A stretch of 64,000 nt of DNA, taken from Fratercula arctica (Eukaryota; Chordata; Aves; Charadriiformes; Alcidae). Location of the stretch: assembly GCA_947846985.1 (NCBI GenBank), contig CANTUZ010000005.1, positions 37,232,889-37,296,888 on the forward strand. The letters run 5' to 3'. The position numbers were made by a program, and so were the translations under genes. The first letter of the stretch is position 1. Each line of letters starts with the position of its first letter. This document shows positions 30,778-42,720 of the stretch, piece after piece. A model generated the notes under the pieces. The model searched no databases, had not been told where the DNA came from, and saw nothing but the letters and a program-made list of their open reading frames with translations.

Positions 30778-30828
30778 CTTTTCTAATTCCAAAAGGTGAA
30801 ACCTTAGTACTTGTATTGCTTGGATCAT
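30778..30828 (-). CDS. MEIS2: MEIS2 coding exon 5 (residues 147-163)
   Basis: A 51-nt, phase-0 exon too short for standard ORF listing. The acceptor ctttcttgcag precedes ATGATCCAAGCA, and the exon ends GAAAAG before gtaaga. It encodes MIQAIQVLRFHLLELEK, the helical, leucine-rich core of the MEIS/PKNOX N-terminal domain that contacts PBX. Like exon 4 it is 17 codons and symmetric, so the two small exons form a matched pair. Flanking splice sites are strong and the sequence matches the conserved MEIS family peptide. Confidence 0.97.
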
Positions 30829-31612
30829 CTGCAAGAAAGTTTTGAGCAAGGGGTTACGTGGGAGACAGGAGCTCGGGGGCTGCGCAGAGCTGCGAGCCCG
30901 AGTGGGCGAGGGGGAGAGGGGGATTGTCAGGGCGCGCAGTCATTATCCAGGATTTCAGCTTATTGGTCACGCTCGAACAATTTTGATCAACCTTAACCTA
31001 AGCACTTGATTTTTTATCATATTTATTCCAGGAGCGGCGATTAGGGCTTTATTACCGCGATCTTGGAGAAAACCTCTTCCTCTTTCCCTCGCTCCCTCTC
31101 GGCACCCCGGCCCTCATCTCGGAGGGTCCACAGGGAAGTCACACACACGCTCCCACCCCCCCACCGCCCGCGGGAGAAAGGGGAAAGGGGGGGGGGGGGG
31201 GTGGGTGGGTGGGGAGGAAAGGATGAATAGTTTGGCATCTTCTTTACAAGCGGATTTAGGCACTTTGAATATTGAAATCGTTCACATTAGCAAAAGAATT
31301 ACGTTAGAAATCCCCAGCTCTCTCTTCTTAAGCAGTTATTTCCTTCACTTTAGCTTCCCGTGGCTTTCAAACACAGCTTTGCAATGCGCCGGGGCTCGAG
31401 AGTTTGCCCTGGCTCACTTTGAAAGTGCAAGCCCTTTGAAGCCTCTTGCCGGTAGCTTTCCAGCCCCCCGGCTCTCCCCCTCCCCTGCCCGCCCCGCCGG
31501 GGTGCCCGGGCCGCCCGCCCCGCACGGCGGAGGGCGCTTGCCGGCAAGCGGGCGGTGAAGGTCGGGAAGGGCGGGAGGGGAACGGGGCTCAGAGGGGTGA
31601 GCAGGCCCTTAC
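30829..31612 (-). other. MEIS2: MEIS2 intron 4 (784 bp)
   Basis: Donor gtaagg, acceptor tcttgcag. The exon 4 side (31380-31600) is CpG-rich with repeated GCCCG; the middle (31185-31220) is a G/GT-rich run. The segment 30940-31035 is AT-rich and complex (TTGATCAACCTTAACC, TGATTTTTTATCATA) and could be a small conserved element. Confidence 0.92.
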
Positions 31613-31663
31613 CAAATTGTCCAACTCTGGATTTGAAGAAAAAAGTGGTTTTTCGGCGCGGAC
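31613..31663 (-). CDS. MEIS2: MEIS2 coding exon 4 (residues 130-146)
   Basis: A 51-nt, phase-0 exon. A pyrimidine-rich acceptor ending ctcgcag precedes GTCCGCGCC, and the exon ends AATTTG before the strong donor gtaagg. It encodes VRAEKPLFSSNPELDNL, 17 residues that continue the MEIS/PKNOX N-terminal (PBX-interaction) domain without a gap from exon 3. Being a multiple of three, it could be skipped without a frame change. Read-through into intron 4 would stop after five further residues. Confidence 0.97.
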
Positions 31664-34294
<2,631 letters not shown>

Positions 34295-34335
34295 TCAAAA
34301 AACGGGCCGGAAGGGAAGAAAGAAAGAGAAAGAGG

Positions 34336-34382
34336 GGAAGAGAGAGAGAGAGAGAGAGAGAGCGAGAGCGAGAGAGAGAGGG
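34336..34382 (+). repeat. (GA)n microsatellite in MEIS2 intron 1
   Basis: AG dinucleotide run with two GC interruptions, 45-90 bp upstream of the exon 2 acceptor on the minus strand, where it reads as a CT-rich run. It may act as an extended polypyrimidine tract for exon 2. Confidence 0.85.
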
Positions 34383-34923
34383 GAATAAAAAAACAAACAA
34401 ACAACAACAACAAAAGTCAGAAGAGAGTAAAGCACCCGGACAGACACAAACAGAGCAAAACAAAACAAGAACAGCCACAACAGAGAGAGAAATGTGCAAA
34501 ATGAAATCAACTGGGATCGGGAGCGGAGGCTGGAGAGGCTGAGGGAGGGAGTGGGGGTGCGGGGAGAGGTAAGGGGGGAAAGTGTGTGTGCCTGCCTGTG
34601 TGTGCGGGGGGAGATGGTCCTCTTCAGCACGGGCAGGATAAACCCTAACAAGGAAACGGGGATGAAAAGGAAGGAAACGGAGGAGAGAAACTAGAGTTAC
34701 TCTGCATTAGAAAGGAAGGACAAAAAAAAATATATGTGTAAATGAATAAACAAGCAGACTCAAAAGCAACTATAGAAATAAATCAACGCTGGGAAGGAGA
34801 GAGGAAAGGTAGGGTGCATCGGGGGAGGGGGGGGGGGGGGGGAGATAAAGGGGGAAATAATCTGAAAGTTACCAGAAACATTATTTAGTAGCAATTCCCC
34901 TTGTCCTTGTCAAAGCCAGAGAC

Positions 34924-34952
<29 letters not shown>
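34924..34952 (+). repeat. A29 homopolymer in MEIS2 intron 1
   Basis: Uninterrupted run of A on the plus strand; U on the MEIS2 transcript. Its exact length is likely to be unreliable in any assembly. Confidence 0.85.
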
Positions 34953-34954
<2 letters not shown>

Positions 34955-35052
34955 AAAGAAGCAGCTATATGTGTATACATATATATACGTTCGTATATAC
35001 ACAGAGACACATATGTATTTCTTAGTCTTTCCTAGGCAGCGGCAGTAACGGC

Positions 35053-35054
<2 letters not shown>

Positions 35055-35084
<30 letters not shown>
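35055..35084 (+). repeat. (CAG)10 tract in MEIS2 intron 1 (CTG in the transcript)
   Basis: Ten uninterrupted CAG units on the plus strand, then CAA. In the MEIS2 pre-mRNA this reads CUG10, about 280 nt after the exon 1 donor. It is intronic, so it does not encode glutamine or serine. Confidence 0.9.
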
Positions 35085-35087
<3 letters not shown>

Positions 35088-35365
35088 GCTTTCCCCTGTG
35101 AAACCCGTGCTACTGAGCAGGCAGCGAGCAGGGAAATCGCGCTGCTGGGGGAAAAGCTAGAGAGGAAAAAAAGCGTGGAACAATTGCAGAGAGAGACACA
35201 CACAGAGAGACACTCACGCACACACACAAAAAGCTAGTGAATAATTTTTGCTGCTATTTTTTAATAGTGGCCGCCATCATCATCAGCAACAGAGGAGAGC
35301 AAATCGGACAGGCCCCTCTTAAGAGAGGATTTATATATAGGTAAGTGTTGGAGATTTAAACCTAC

Positions 35366-35377
35366 CCTTTGCGCCAT
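35366..35377 (-). CDS. MEIS2: MEIS2 coding exon 1 (start codon, residues 1-4)
   Basis: On the minus strand ATGGCGCAAAGG (Met-Ala-Gln-Arg) is followed directly by the donor gtaggt. This phase-0 junction joins to exon 2, which opens with Tyr-Asp-Glu-Leu-Pro-His-Tyr, giving the [13 protein letters not shown] start known for MEIS2. The start context is moderate: G at +4 but C at -3. Two upstream ATGs open short uORFs about 350-400 bases earlier in the inferred leader, so reinitiation or leaky scanning is likely if that leader is used. Known MEIS2 isoforms can also start at the internal Met of exon 2 (34264). The call depends on the exact four-codon match plus the splice donor, as the exon is too short to stand alone. 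Confidence 0.88.
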
Positions 35378-35704
35378 CAGTCTGCGCTCCAATAAACTCC
35401 TGGATGTGTCGTATATTTAATATCCCAGTCCAGCAAAGAAAGTGATTTAGAGTGAAGAAGATTCCTTTTTTTTTTTTTTTTTTTTTGCAACCCACTTATG
35501 GACTTCTCCTATCCTCCAATATGGGTAAATAATAATAATAACAACAACAATAACAACAACAATAATATATAAAAAACAGTCAAGAACCACGATGAGTTTC
35601 TGTGTTTTCTTCTTTTTTCTCTCTCTTTCTCTCTTTCCTTTTTCTGTCTCTCTTTTTCCTTTTTTCTTTCTCTACGTAAAAAAAAAAAAAAAAAAAAAAA
35701 ATTG

Positions 35705-35752
35705 TCAAGCCCCCAAACTGAAGGTTACGATCGGCCCGTCAGCAACCCACAT
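35705..35752 (-). CDS. uORF 2 in MEIS2 leader (15 codons)
   Basis: ATG at 35752 reads MWVADGPIVTFSLGA and stops TGA at 35705. It overlaps uORF 1 (35725-35775) in a different frame, so a ribosome could translate only one of them. The peptide is not recognised. Confidence 0.3.
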   Translation of the reverse strand: MWVADGPIVTFSLGA

Positions 35753-35775
35753 GTAACCAAACTGTCGTGTCTCAT
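35725..35775 (-). CDS. uORF 1 in MEIS2 leader (16 codons)
   Basis: ATG at 35775 reads MRHDSLVTCGLLTGRS and stops TAA at 35725. It overlaps uORF 2 in another frame. Only these two ATGs were found between the inferred start site and the MEIS2 ATG. The peptide resembles nothing I recognise; any role would be translational damping of MEIS2. It counts only if the inferred leader is transcribed. Confidence 0.3.
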   Translation of the reverse strand: MRHDSLVTCGLLTGRS

Positions 35776-35793
35776 GGCTTTTTGCCACTCCAG

Positions 35794-35803
35794 CTGTCAA
35801 TCA
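35794..35803 (-). promoter_or_regulatory. PBX-MEIS/PREP composite site TGATTGACAG
   Basis: The minus strand reads TGATTGACAG, an exact match to the decamer known to bind PBX-MEIS and PBX-PREP dimers (PBX half TGAT, MEIS half TGACAG). It sits about 420 bp upstream of the MEIS2 start codon in the inferred leader, in a complex-sequence island between homopolymer tracts. This suggests auto- or cross-regulation by MEIS proteins. The motif match is direct; function is inference. Confidence 0.55.
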
Positions 35804-35944
35804 AAGCCAGGGAATGTCAAGGTAGTGAATGAATGATGGTTGATGATGATGAAGAAGAGAGGAGGAATCTTTTTAACCCCGGTTTCTTCTTCCAGTAACT
35901 CCGCGCTCGGGTTTTTGCCTTTTAGGATCGCTATAGGGTTGGTC

Positions 35945-35975
<31 letters not shown>

Positions 35976-36235
35976 TACTGTGAAGGGGGGTTGGGGAGAG
36001 ATGCGAAGAAAAATTGAATAGTTTGCAAAGCCCGGACTTCCCCCCTCTCTCCTTTTTTTTTTTTCCTCTTTTTTTTTTCCTCTCTTTTTTTTTTTTTTTT
36101 TTTTTTTTTTCCCCCCTCCTCTTTCCTCTCCTCTCCTCTCTCCTCCCGGCCGGTATTTTGTCTCCCTCTCCGCCTGGCTCCCTCCGGGATGAGTGAGTGA
36201 GTGTCAGCGAGTGCTGGCAGGTTGGCTGCCGGCTG

Positions 36236-36242
36236 CCTTATA
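36236..36242 (-). promoter_or_regulatory. MEIS2: TATA-like box (TATAAGG) for MEIS2
   Basis: On the minus strand CTTCTATAAGGCAG carries TATAAGG. Start sites 25-31 bp downstream would fall at 36205-36211, in CGCTGACACTCACTC. It is the best core-promoter candidate between the CpG island and the start codon. CpG-island genes often use dispersed starts without TATA, so this may be incidental. Confidence 0.35.
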
Positions 36243-36280
36243 GAAGAGGCTCAGTTTTGCGGCGCTGATCGGCGGGAGAA

Positions 36281-36315
36281 TGAAGTGACGGAACCCGGAA
36301 GTAGTGGTGGCCATA
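36281..36315. promoter_or_regulatory. Proximal promoter cluster: TGACG half-site, ETS site, YY1-like GCCAT
   Basis: Plus-strand text shows GTGACGG (CRE half-site), CCGGAAGT at 36295-36302 (ETS/GABP consensus) and GTGGCCAT just after. These are typical of housekeeping-like CpG-island promoters and lie 40-75 bp upstream of the TATA-like box relative to MEIS2 transcription. Confidence 0.4.
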
Positions 36316-36330
36316 GCCAGTCCTGCAGCG

Positions 36331-36403
36331 CGGCGGCGGCGGCGGCGGGGAGCGGCGGGGCAGCGGCGGGGCGGCGGCGGCGGCGGCGGGGAGCGGCGGG
36401 GCA

Positions 36404-36434
<31 letters not shown>

Positions 36435-36436
36435 GG
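36331..36436 (+). repeat. Interrupted CGG (GCC on minus strand) trinucleotide tract
   Basis: Runs of CGG broken by GGGAG and GGGCAG units; the longest pure stretch is about ten CGG near 36401-36433. On the transcribed strand of MEIS2 it reads CCG. It is just upstream of the TATA-like box, so it is promoter sequence, or leader if transcription starts further out. The length may be polymorphic. Confidence 0.85.
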
Positions 36437-36559
36437 CGGCCCGTCCGGCGGAGCGGCGGGGATGCGCAGCGCAGCGCGGCGGCGGGGCGGCCGCGGCGCC
36501 GCGCGGGGGGAGCCGCGCAGCAGCCCCTGCCCCGAGCGAAGCAACGCGTGTAGGAAGGA

Positions 36560-36700
36560 GCGAGCGAGCGTGCGAGAGAGAGGGAGGGAGGGAGGGAGCG
36601 AGGGAGGGAGGGAGGGAGGAGGAGGGAGGAGGGAGGGGAGGAAGGACAGGGAGAGTGCGTGTGTGCGAGAGGGGGGGAGAGGCAGGGGAAAACTGCAGAG
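36560..36700 (+). repeat. Purine-rich GGGA/GAGA tract
   Basis: Repeated GGGA and GAGC/GAGA units on the plus strand. Such homopurine sequence can form triplex or G-quadruplex structures, and on the other strand gives CT-rich promoter elements. No coding content. Confidence 0.8.
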
Positions 36701-37540
36701 AGCGAGAAGAAAAGTGCGATAGGAGCCCAGCCCCGGGTTTGGCTTGCGCTAGGTTATTTGAGCGGCGAAAAAAATGTACCTTTCCGATCGACCGCGATGT
36801 TTGAGCGTTCTGGCGGGCGCGCTGACGAGTTATTTATTTAAGTCGCCGGCCGTCGCCGCTGCCGCGGACGGTGCGCGGGTCCGGGGGCACGGAGAGAGCT
36901 ACAGCGCACGGGGGGGCCGCGCAAAGTTGTTCTTCCCCGGGAGGCGAGCCCGCTCCGGCCGAGCGCTCGCCCCTCCGCCAGCGCGGTGCGGGGCACGCGT
37001 GGTTCCTCTCCTCTGACCATTCATTGTGCTTTTCTAAAAATTAATTTTCCAGGGCATGAAGAGAACGCCTCGTTCAAACCGTGTTTGGCACCGCTCTTCA
37101 TTAAGTGATCGCTGCTATCAAGCACGCTGTGGATGTCTTGGGGGGGGGGGGTGGGGGGGTGGGGGGGAGAGGCGGAGAGGCGGGAGGGAAGAGGGGGAAA
37201 TCCCTTTTAGTTTTGCGATTAGGCTGCCAGGCTTTGAAAAGGGCTTAAAAACAAAGTCATGCTCAGCCTTTTGTAGGAGCGATCCAGATGTTATGTAGAT
37301 TTTTTTGTTGTTGTTGTTCGCATGTTCATTTTGAGCGGATCCGGCGGTGAGCGCTGTATTTACGTGTGTATGTTGCTGGACTTTGCCGTATATCGCCGTT
37401 GCGCTTGTGGAATGTATGCTGAAGTATTAGCTCGGTAATGCCTTCTAATGGTAGTGCTAATTACAGTGGGGTTATTTAGCAAATTAAGTGAGATGATGCA
37501 CCCCCCACCCTTGAGCACCAAATGAACTTTTCCAAGCACA

Positions 37541-37558
37541 CACACACACACACACACG
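37541..37558 (+). repeat. (CA)n microsatellite
   Basis: Nine CA units, uninterrupted. Confidence 0.8.
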
Positions 37559-39900
37559 TTAATTTTGGTGTGTTTCTTTCGCCCAATCACTTTGCTGGAG
37601 CTAAACCATGCCTTACCTCAGAACAGTCAATTACCAAAGCTACCCGGGATCATCAATCATGGGGGATGCTTGAAGTTTAGGGGAGGAGCGATGGTCAAAC
37701 TATCGATTGCTGCAGTTTTGTCCTCCCCAACCCCCCACCCTCGTTCACGGTCCCCTGCACATAAAATCTAAAACAGACTATCCCGTTAATAGTGGGATTT
37801 ATCAATGATTATGTACCCAGTTGTGAATGTGGCCTCATACATAGAGGGCTTTTAAAAATACACGGCAGAAAAATATGATTTATTCGGATAGGTTTTGTTT
37901 GGGTTTGATTTGCTTTTCGTGATGATGACGAGGGTTTTAAGATTTTTTTTTTTTTTTTTTTGAAACTTTAAGAAAATGACTCAAGGGGTAGTTATAGATA
38001 TTTGGCCTGATTTTAATAGGCGTAGGGAATGAGCTCCAGAGGTCAATAAACCCCTCCAAAATGATGAATGATTGAGTACCTGTGATGATGATAGTGATTA
38101 CCGGAGCAATTAAACAGTTTGATTAAATGAGCCATCATAACAATGATGTCTGCGGGAAATCAGCCCTCACATATAAAGAAAGATAGTGTGGAGGGCTGAC
38201 AAACGCCAGTGGGCATTCCTGCGTGTTCCGATAGCGCCGAGCCCTGCAGAGCACGGCTGTATTTACAAATATGGGGGGAATACGGAGAAAAGTCCCTCTC
38301 CTACTTTTAGCCAGAGTTGCACCCTGCTTAAAACCCGCCAGAAGCCGGAGAGCAGACCCGTGTTTTTTTTCCTAGAGGATCTCCTCCAAGATTAAAGCTA
38401 GTCCTAAGAGCAACCGAATTGCTGTGACTGACTTTCACGGGACTGTAAAGAGAGGTGAGTAAAAAAGCCCTTAGTATGTAGATCTCTTTCAAGCAGTGGT
38501 TAAGTCGATTCATTTCGCAGGGAAAAAGCCAGTCTTCTTGTGCAGTATTTTATACTCTGTCGTATAAATCGGTAACGTAATTCAAGATATTCATGGTAAT
38601 GAATGCTTGGCTAATCCTTTGGGTGCGCGGAGACCTACAGAGCAGTAGGTTATGCAAATCCTTTCCTACTTTTACAGCTGTAGTTTTCTAACAGATTTTT
38701 TAAAGAGATCTAGTCATCGGTGAATGCTATTTGTTTGGTTTTTTTTTTTCATCACCCCCCCGCCCCCAGCCCCCCGTCCCAAAGATGCCAGATTTCTGAA
38801 CTTAAGTGGAATCATTTGGTTGTGATACAGCCAGCTTAGAGGAAGTGTTTTAAATATTTGTAGCTTCCAAACTTGTTTTTTAACCGAGGCAGTACAAACC
38901 CGGAGCCTTGCCTCTTGAGATATACAAGTGTGTCTCATTTCAAATAGTTTCGGTATCACCAAAGACGAGGTCTTTCCTCGTAACGTGGCCGCGCAAAAGT
39001 GATCTAGCCCCAGTGACGGCTCCATGTATTTGTTCAGACCTCAAGCTAGGGAAGAAGTTCATCAGTTTTCTTCTTAAAAAGAAGTTTAGACTACTTGATT
39101 CCCATAGAAGAAAGCGCTTGATTGCTTAGGATATAATTTTAGACCTGGTTTTATTTTATTTTTTTTCATAATTCTATTTTTCACAGAAGTCCCTGTAGAT
39201 CTCGGTTCTCTTGACTAAGAAATTGTTAGAAAGCAATCTAAAATCAAAGCTGCAAAAAAAGCAGCAAAAGATTTTTTCAGTTTTCAATGCTGCTCCTTTC
39301 ACTTGTTCCTTTTTTTTTTTCTTTCTTTCTTTTATTTTTTTCCCTCCTAAACTAATTAACCCCCTGCGTTGGCTCACCCTGCTGTGCATGTATGTAATCT
39401 GGGACAGGGACCAACTTTTAAAAATTATTTTAACTTGATGGAAAGTGAAATTTCATATGGTAAAAGAAGGGCTTTCATGTTCCTCTTGTGTCTTTTTTTC
39501 CCCGTGAAAAGAGTTGAAGCCTTTTTCCTCTTCACTATCCCAGTGGATTAAAGCACAGAGAGAACATGGTTTATAAAGCGCTACAGTTTAGCCATTAAAA
39601 AGGAATCTCAATTTAGCGCCCTTAAGTGAAAGTACTCAGCTATTAACAAAGATGCTGTTGGGAAATCGGAGGCAAATGGGATACGTGCGTGCAGGGGGTG
39701 GGGGCTTCCATGTTCTTAGGTCATTTTTTATTTACTTCTCCCCCTCCCCAGCCTGGTGAAATATTTCTTTTAAAATACAGAAAATCGGAAAAATTAAATT
39801 GGCTAATTTCCATTTCTCGTGCATCACTTTCACAGCGAAGGCTGTTTCCAGGAAAAGTGGGAGAAACGAGTCGGTGGAGTGTGTGTGCGCGCGTTTGGGC

Positions 39901-39925
39901 TTTTTTTTTTTTTCCCTTTTTTTTC

Positions 39926-39964
<39 letters not shown>
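39901..39964 (+). repeat. T-rich tract
   Basis: Long T run with scattered C. It gives a phenylalanine-rich open frame that is not a gene. Confidence 0.85.
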
Positions 39965-39965
<1 letters not shown>

Positions 39966-41839
39966 GATCGGCTCAAAAAGTCCAAAGAGAAATGAGGTGT
40001 CCGGTATGGAAGTGCATCTCAGTCAACAGCCAGCTCCTTTTGCCGAGGCTGGAAATGGTTTTAACAGGCGGTAAAATTTCATCTTGTGGTGTCAAATTGG
40101 GGTCAGTTTGGGGTTAGCGCTCTCAGTGTCCGAGCAGGAGCTGTCCAGCTGTGTGGGGATTCATTAAGGGCAAAAGATCCGTTTCAAGAAAAACAATACA
40201 AAGACAATCAGAGGGCTAAAGATCCTCTTCAAATCGCATTTTACAAGTGCACCAGAACAAATATGGACGCTGAAACCTATTCCCTTCAAACTCCCAAATC
40301 GACTTCTTAGCCCTTGGAGGGAGTGAGAGAGAAAATCCTCTAAAACTTAAGAAGAGTCTGTTTTCAATCAGCCTTTCCGAAGTGTGGCATCTTAGTCCTT
40401 TGCTGGCTTTGAGACGTGCCTCTCTCGCTCGCTCGCTCCTTCTCTCTCTCTCTCTTTTTCCACAGCCTTGCAAAACGCGGATGGCACAACAGGTAATATT
40501 TCAGATTTCAAGAATATATTCCACCGGGGATCTTAAACCAGTGTTTTGTACGCGCGTGTGTGCCTAGCGCAAGATTTAATGCAAATAGAAAGTTGGTGGT
40601 TTTTTTTTTTTGTTTTGTTTTTTCTTTTTTTTAGGGGGGGGTGGGGTGGGGGGAACAAGCCGCTCTTGCACGAAATCCTATTGGACCCCTTCGGAAATTT
40701 TCTGCACTCCTTGTAGGCGATGCTCCGGTCTGATGGGTAATTTAGGATAGATTTACTTTACGGTTCCTAGCATTTGTGGAAAGCACCTATTGCTAATCTG
40801 GTTTATTAAATTCGCGTGGTTTAAATCCTCTTAGCGTCCCTACATCTGTTAGAACAATTGACGCCTTGCTACAGGGACAAATAACTTGAACCTTAATCTT
40901 GTTTGTAACTTTATTCAATGTTTGTTTGTTTGCGTTTTGAGTTCAATTATTTTTGGGTGATGCCATTGTGTTCGGAAACAGATAGGCTACATTTGCAGGC
41001 AAAACTTCCCATGGACGGGCTAAGGATATCGCGGGACAGGATGAAAGATTTTGAATATTTGAACTGGCATTTAATCTTGAACTATCATTCTAGGAAATGT
41101 GTCATATTTAATGAAGAAACCAGTACGCCTGGTAAAATGTGGCCGCGAGATTACATCACCATGACCCCGTGGTAAAAATCCACGGGATTTTTTCTTTTTG
41201 TTTTGCTCGCAAGGCTAAGCGTGGGGTGTAAATAGTACCTTTTCCTTTTTATAATCCGGATTATGCCACAGTTCAAACTCCCACCCCCAAAATCGCTCTT
41301 TACCACACTTTCCTTTGCCTTTACGGTTGGTTCTTACAACTTGAGTCACTTTTTATTCGTCTCAGACCACTTTGATTCGCCTCCGATTTCCCGCAGCTGC
41401 AGGACTTTCGAGGTCCCATCTCGGGTGCCCCTGTGAAATCATGCACATTTTAGCTTCTGCAGATCACTGGATTCATTTAGGTCCTCACCCTGAGCCCCTC
41501 ACACCCCCCACCCCCCACACCACCCCCCCTGCCAATAGTATACTTCACTTTTCAGCAATCTATTATTTTTTCGAAAAATCTTTCCAGCCCAGAAAGTCAA
41601 TGGTAGCCCATCAGGGTGAACTTTTCTTGACCTCGACTGCGGTATGACTGAGATCTTTGGGAGCTGGATTAGAAGGAGGTTCATTTACTTACCTGTTAAC
41701 TTCCCTTTTAACTCTCTTTCTTCCACCCCTCCCCCCTCTTTTTAAAATTTTTTTTTTTTTAAGTTTAAAAAAAAAAAACCAAACAACACACCAAAACCAC
41801 GAAGCAAGAACGATCCGGGGGCTTTTTCCCTTCCCGAAC

Positions 41840-42180
41840 CCCCTTTATCCCCCCCTCCCCGGGGCTGCAGGGCTCTAACCCGCCGCTTGCGGGATGTGTC
41901 CCCCCCCGCCTCCTTCCCTCCCTCCCCGGGATGCCTCTCCCCCGGTGCGGCGGAGCCATCGGCAGCCCTCTAGCGCTATCTGGCGGGGCTCCAACACGGT
42001 CCCGCCGCCCCGCGTCGCTCCGCGCAGATCCACGCAGGGCCCGGCCTGCCGCGTTCCGCGGCAGGCCGGGCCCTGCGTGGATCTGCGCGGAGCGGCGCGG
42101 AGCCCCCCAGTGCGGGACGCGGAGCCCCTTCTCCGCACCTCCGCCTCCCGCGGGGGCTTTGGGCGCTTGGCGTTAGACGG
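41840..42180. promoter_or_regulatory. CpG-rich island 5 kb upstream of the MEIS2 promoter
   Basis: A sharp switch to dense CpG sequence between a T/A-rich stretch on the left and T17 at 42191-42207 on the right. It contains the 38-bp perfect-arm hairpin at 42016-42094. It could be a distal promoter or enhancer island; no exon is recognisable. Confidence 0.5.
42016..42094. repeat. Perfect inverted repeat: 38-bp arms, 3-nt loop
   Basis: Arm 42016-42053 is the exact reverse complement of 42057-42094, with TTC between. Beyond one mismatch (42015/42095) pairing resumes for five more bases (42010-42014 with 42096-42100). Arms are very GC-rich (for example CAGGGCCCGGCCTGCCGCG). No flanking target duplication or transposon signature is seen. 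Confidence 0.97.
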
Positions 42181-42699
42181 GAGCTGAGCTTTTTTTTTTT
42201 TTTTTTTATATTTTTATTTTATTTATGTCTTAGGCTGGGAGGTTTGTAAAAGTGGAGCCCGTAAACGGCCGGCGTGCCTCTTTCCGTCGTAAAACAGAAG
42301 GAGAAAAATACCTGTCAGGGGCTGCCCACTAACGCCGCGCTTCCACCAGGGTAGTTAAAAATCTAGTTTGCATTTGTTCGAAGAAGCCCGAAGCGTTAAA
42401 AAAAAAATCTGTCTTTCCAATGTGACACCGTAACAAAAAGGACAGTTAGGGCAAACTAAATCGCTTTAGTGCAATATCAGAGCATCCGAGAAGCCTCTAA
42501 ACTCTCCTCAGAGCTCTCTGTTCTCGCTCACTCTAAATATTCACTTTTGTTCTCCAGCTGCCTATAAAACTCCAGAAGAGGAGCGCTCTCATTTTTACAC
42601 TGGAGTTCTCGGTCCGAAGAGAACAATATCCTCCGACCTCTTTTGAAATGGTACGGAGAGTCTCGCAACACACAGGCGATCACTTGAAGCACGAATCTT

Positions 42700-42720
42700 C
42701 CCCCCCCCCCCCCCCCCCCC
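42700..42720 (+). repeat. C21 homopolymer next to a T tract
   Basis: Twenty-one C in a row, then TCTTTTTTTTTT. Confidence 0.85.

Larger units (their letters stand above)
35378..36208 (-). promoter_or_regulatory. MEIS2: MEIS2 exon 1 5' leader (inferred 5'UTR)
   Basis: This is the stretch between the start codon and the TATA-like box at 36236-36242. If that box is used, transcription starts near 36205-36211 and this is an unspliced leader of about 830 nt. It carries long simple tracts: T21 at 35466-35486 (A in the transcript), AAT/AAC triplets at 35528-35566, a CT-rich run at 35605-35673, A24 at 35678-35701 (U in the transcript), T25 at 35945-35969 and a T/C block at 36051-36140. Between them lies a complex segment (35702-35880) with two uORFs and a PBX-MEIS site. 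The boundary is an inference from motif spacing, not from transcript data. Confidence 0.5.
36180..37015. promoter_or_regulatory. MEIS2: CpG island at MEIS2 promoter
   Basis: Dense CpG sequence from the TATA-like region out to about 37015, including a CGG-repeat tract and a purine-rich GGGA/GAGC tract. It changes to ordinary sequence near 37020. Its position just upstream of exon 1 marks it as the main MEIS2 promoter. Long open frames on both strands are arginine/glycine/alanine-rich composition effects, not genes. Confidence 0.7.
37021..41839. other. Upstream flank of MEIS2, no gene seen
   Basis: Mostly unique, AT-leaning DNA with G-rich (37141-37167), CA (37541-37558) and T-rich (37946-37962, 39901-39964) tracts. 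The block 37790-38190 has many TGATT/GATTAA motifs and may be a conserved element. Open frames are short and unlike known proteins. Confidence 0.75.

Noticed and set aside
36201..36804. Long plus-strand open frames (173 and 166 codons) rich in Arg, Gly and Ala
   Set aside because: They translate the CGG and GGGA tracts of the promoter CpG island in two frames; no domain.
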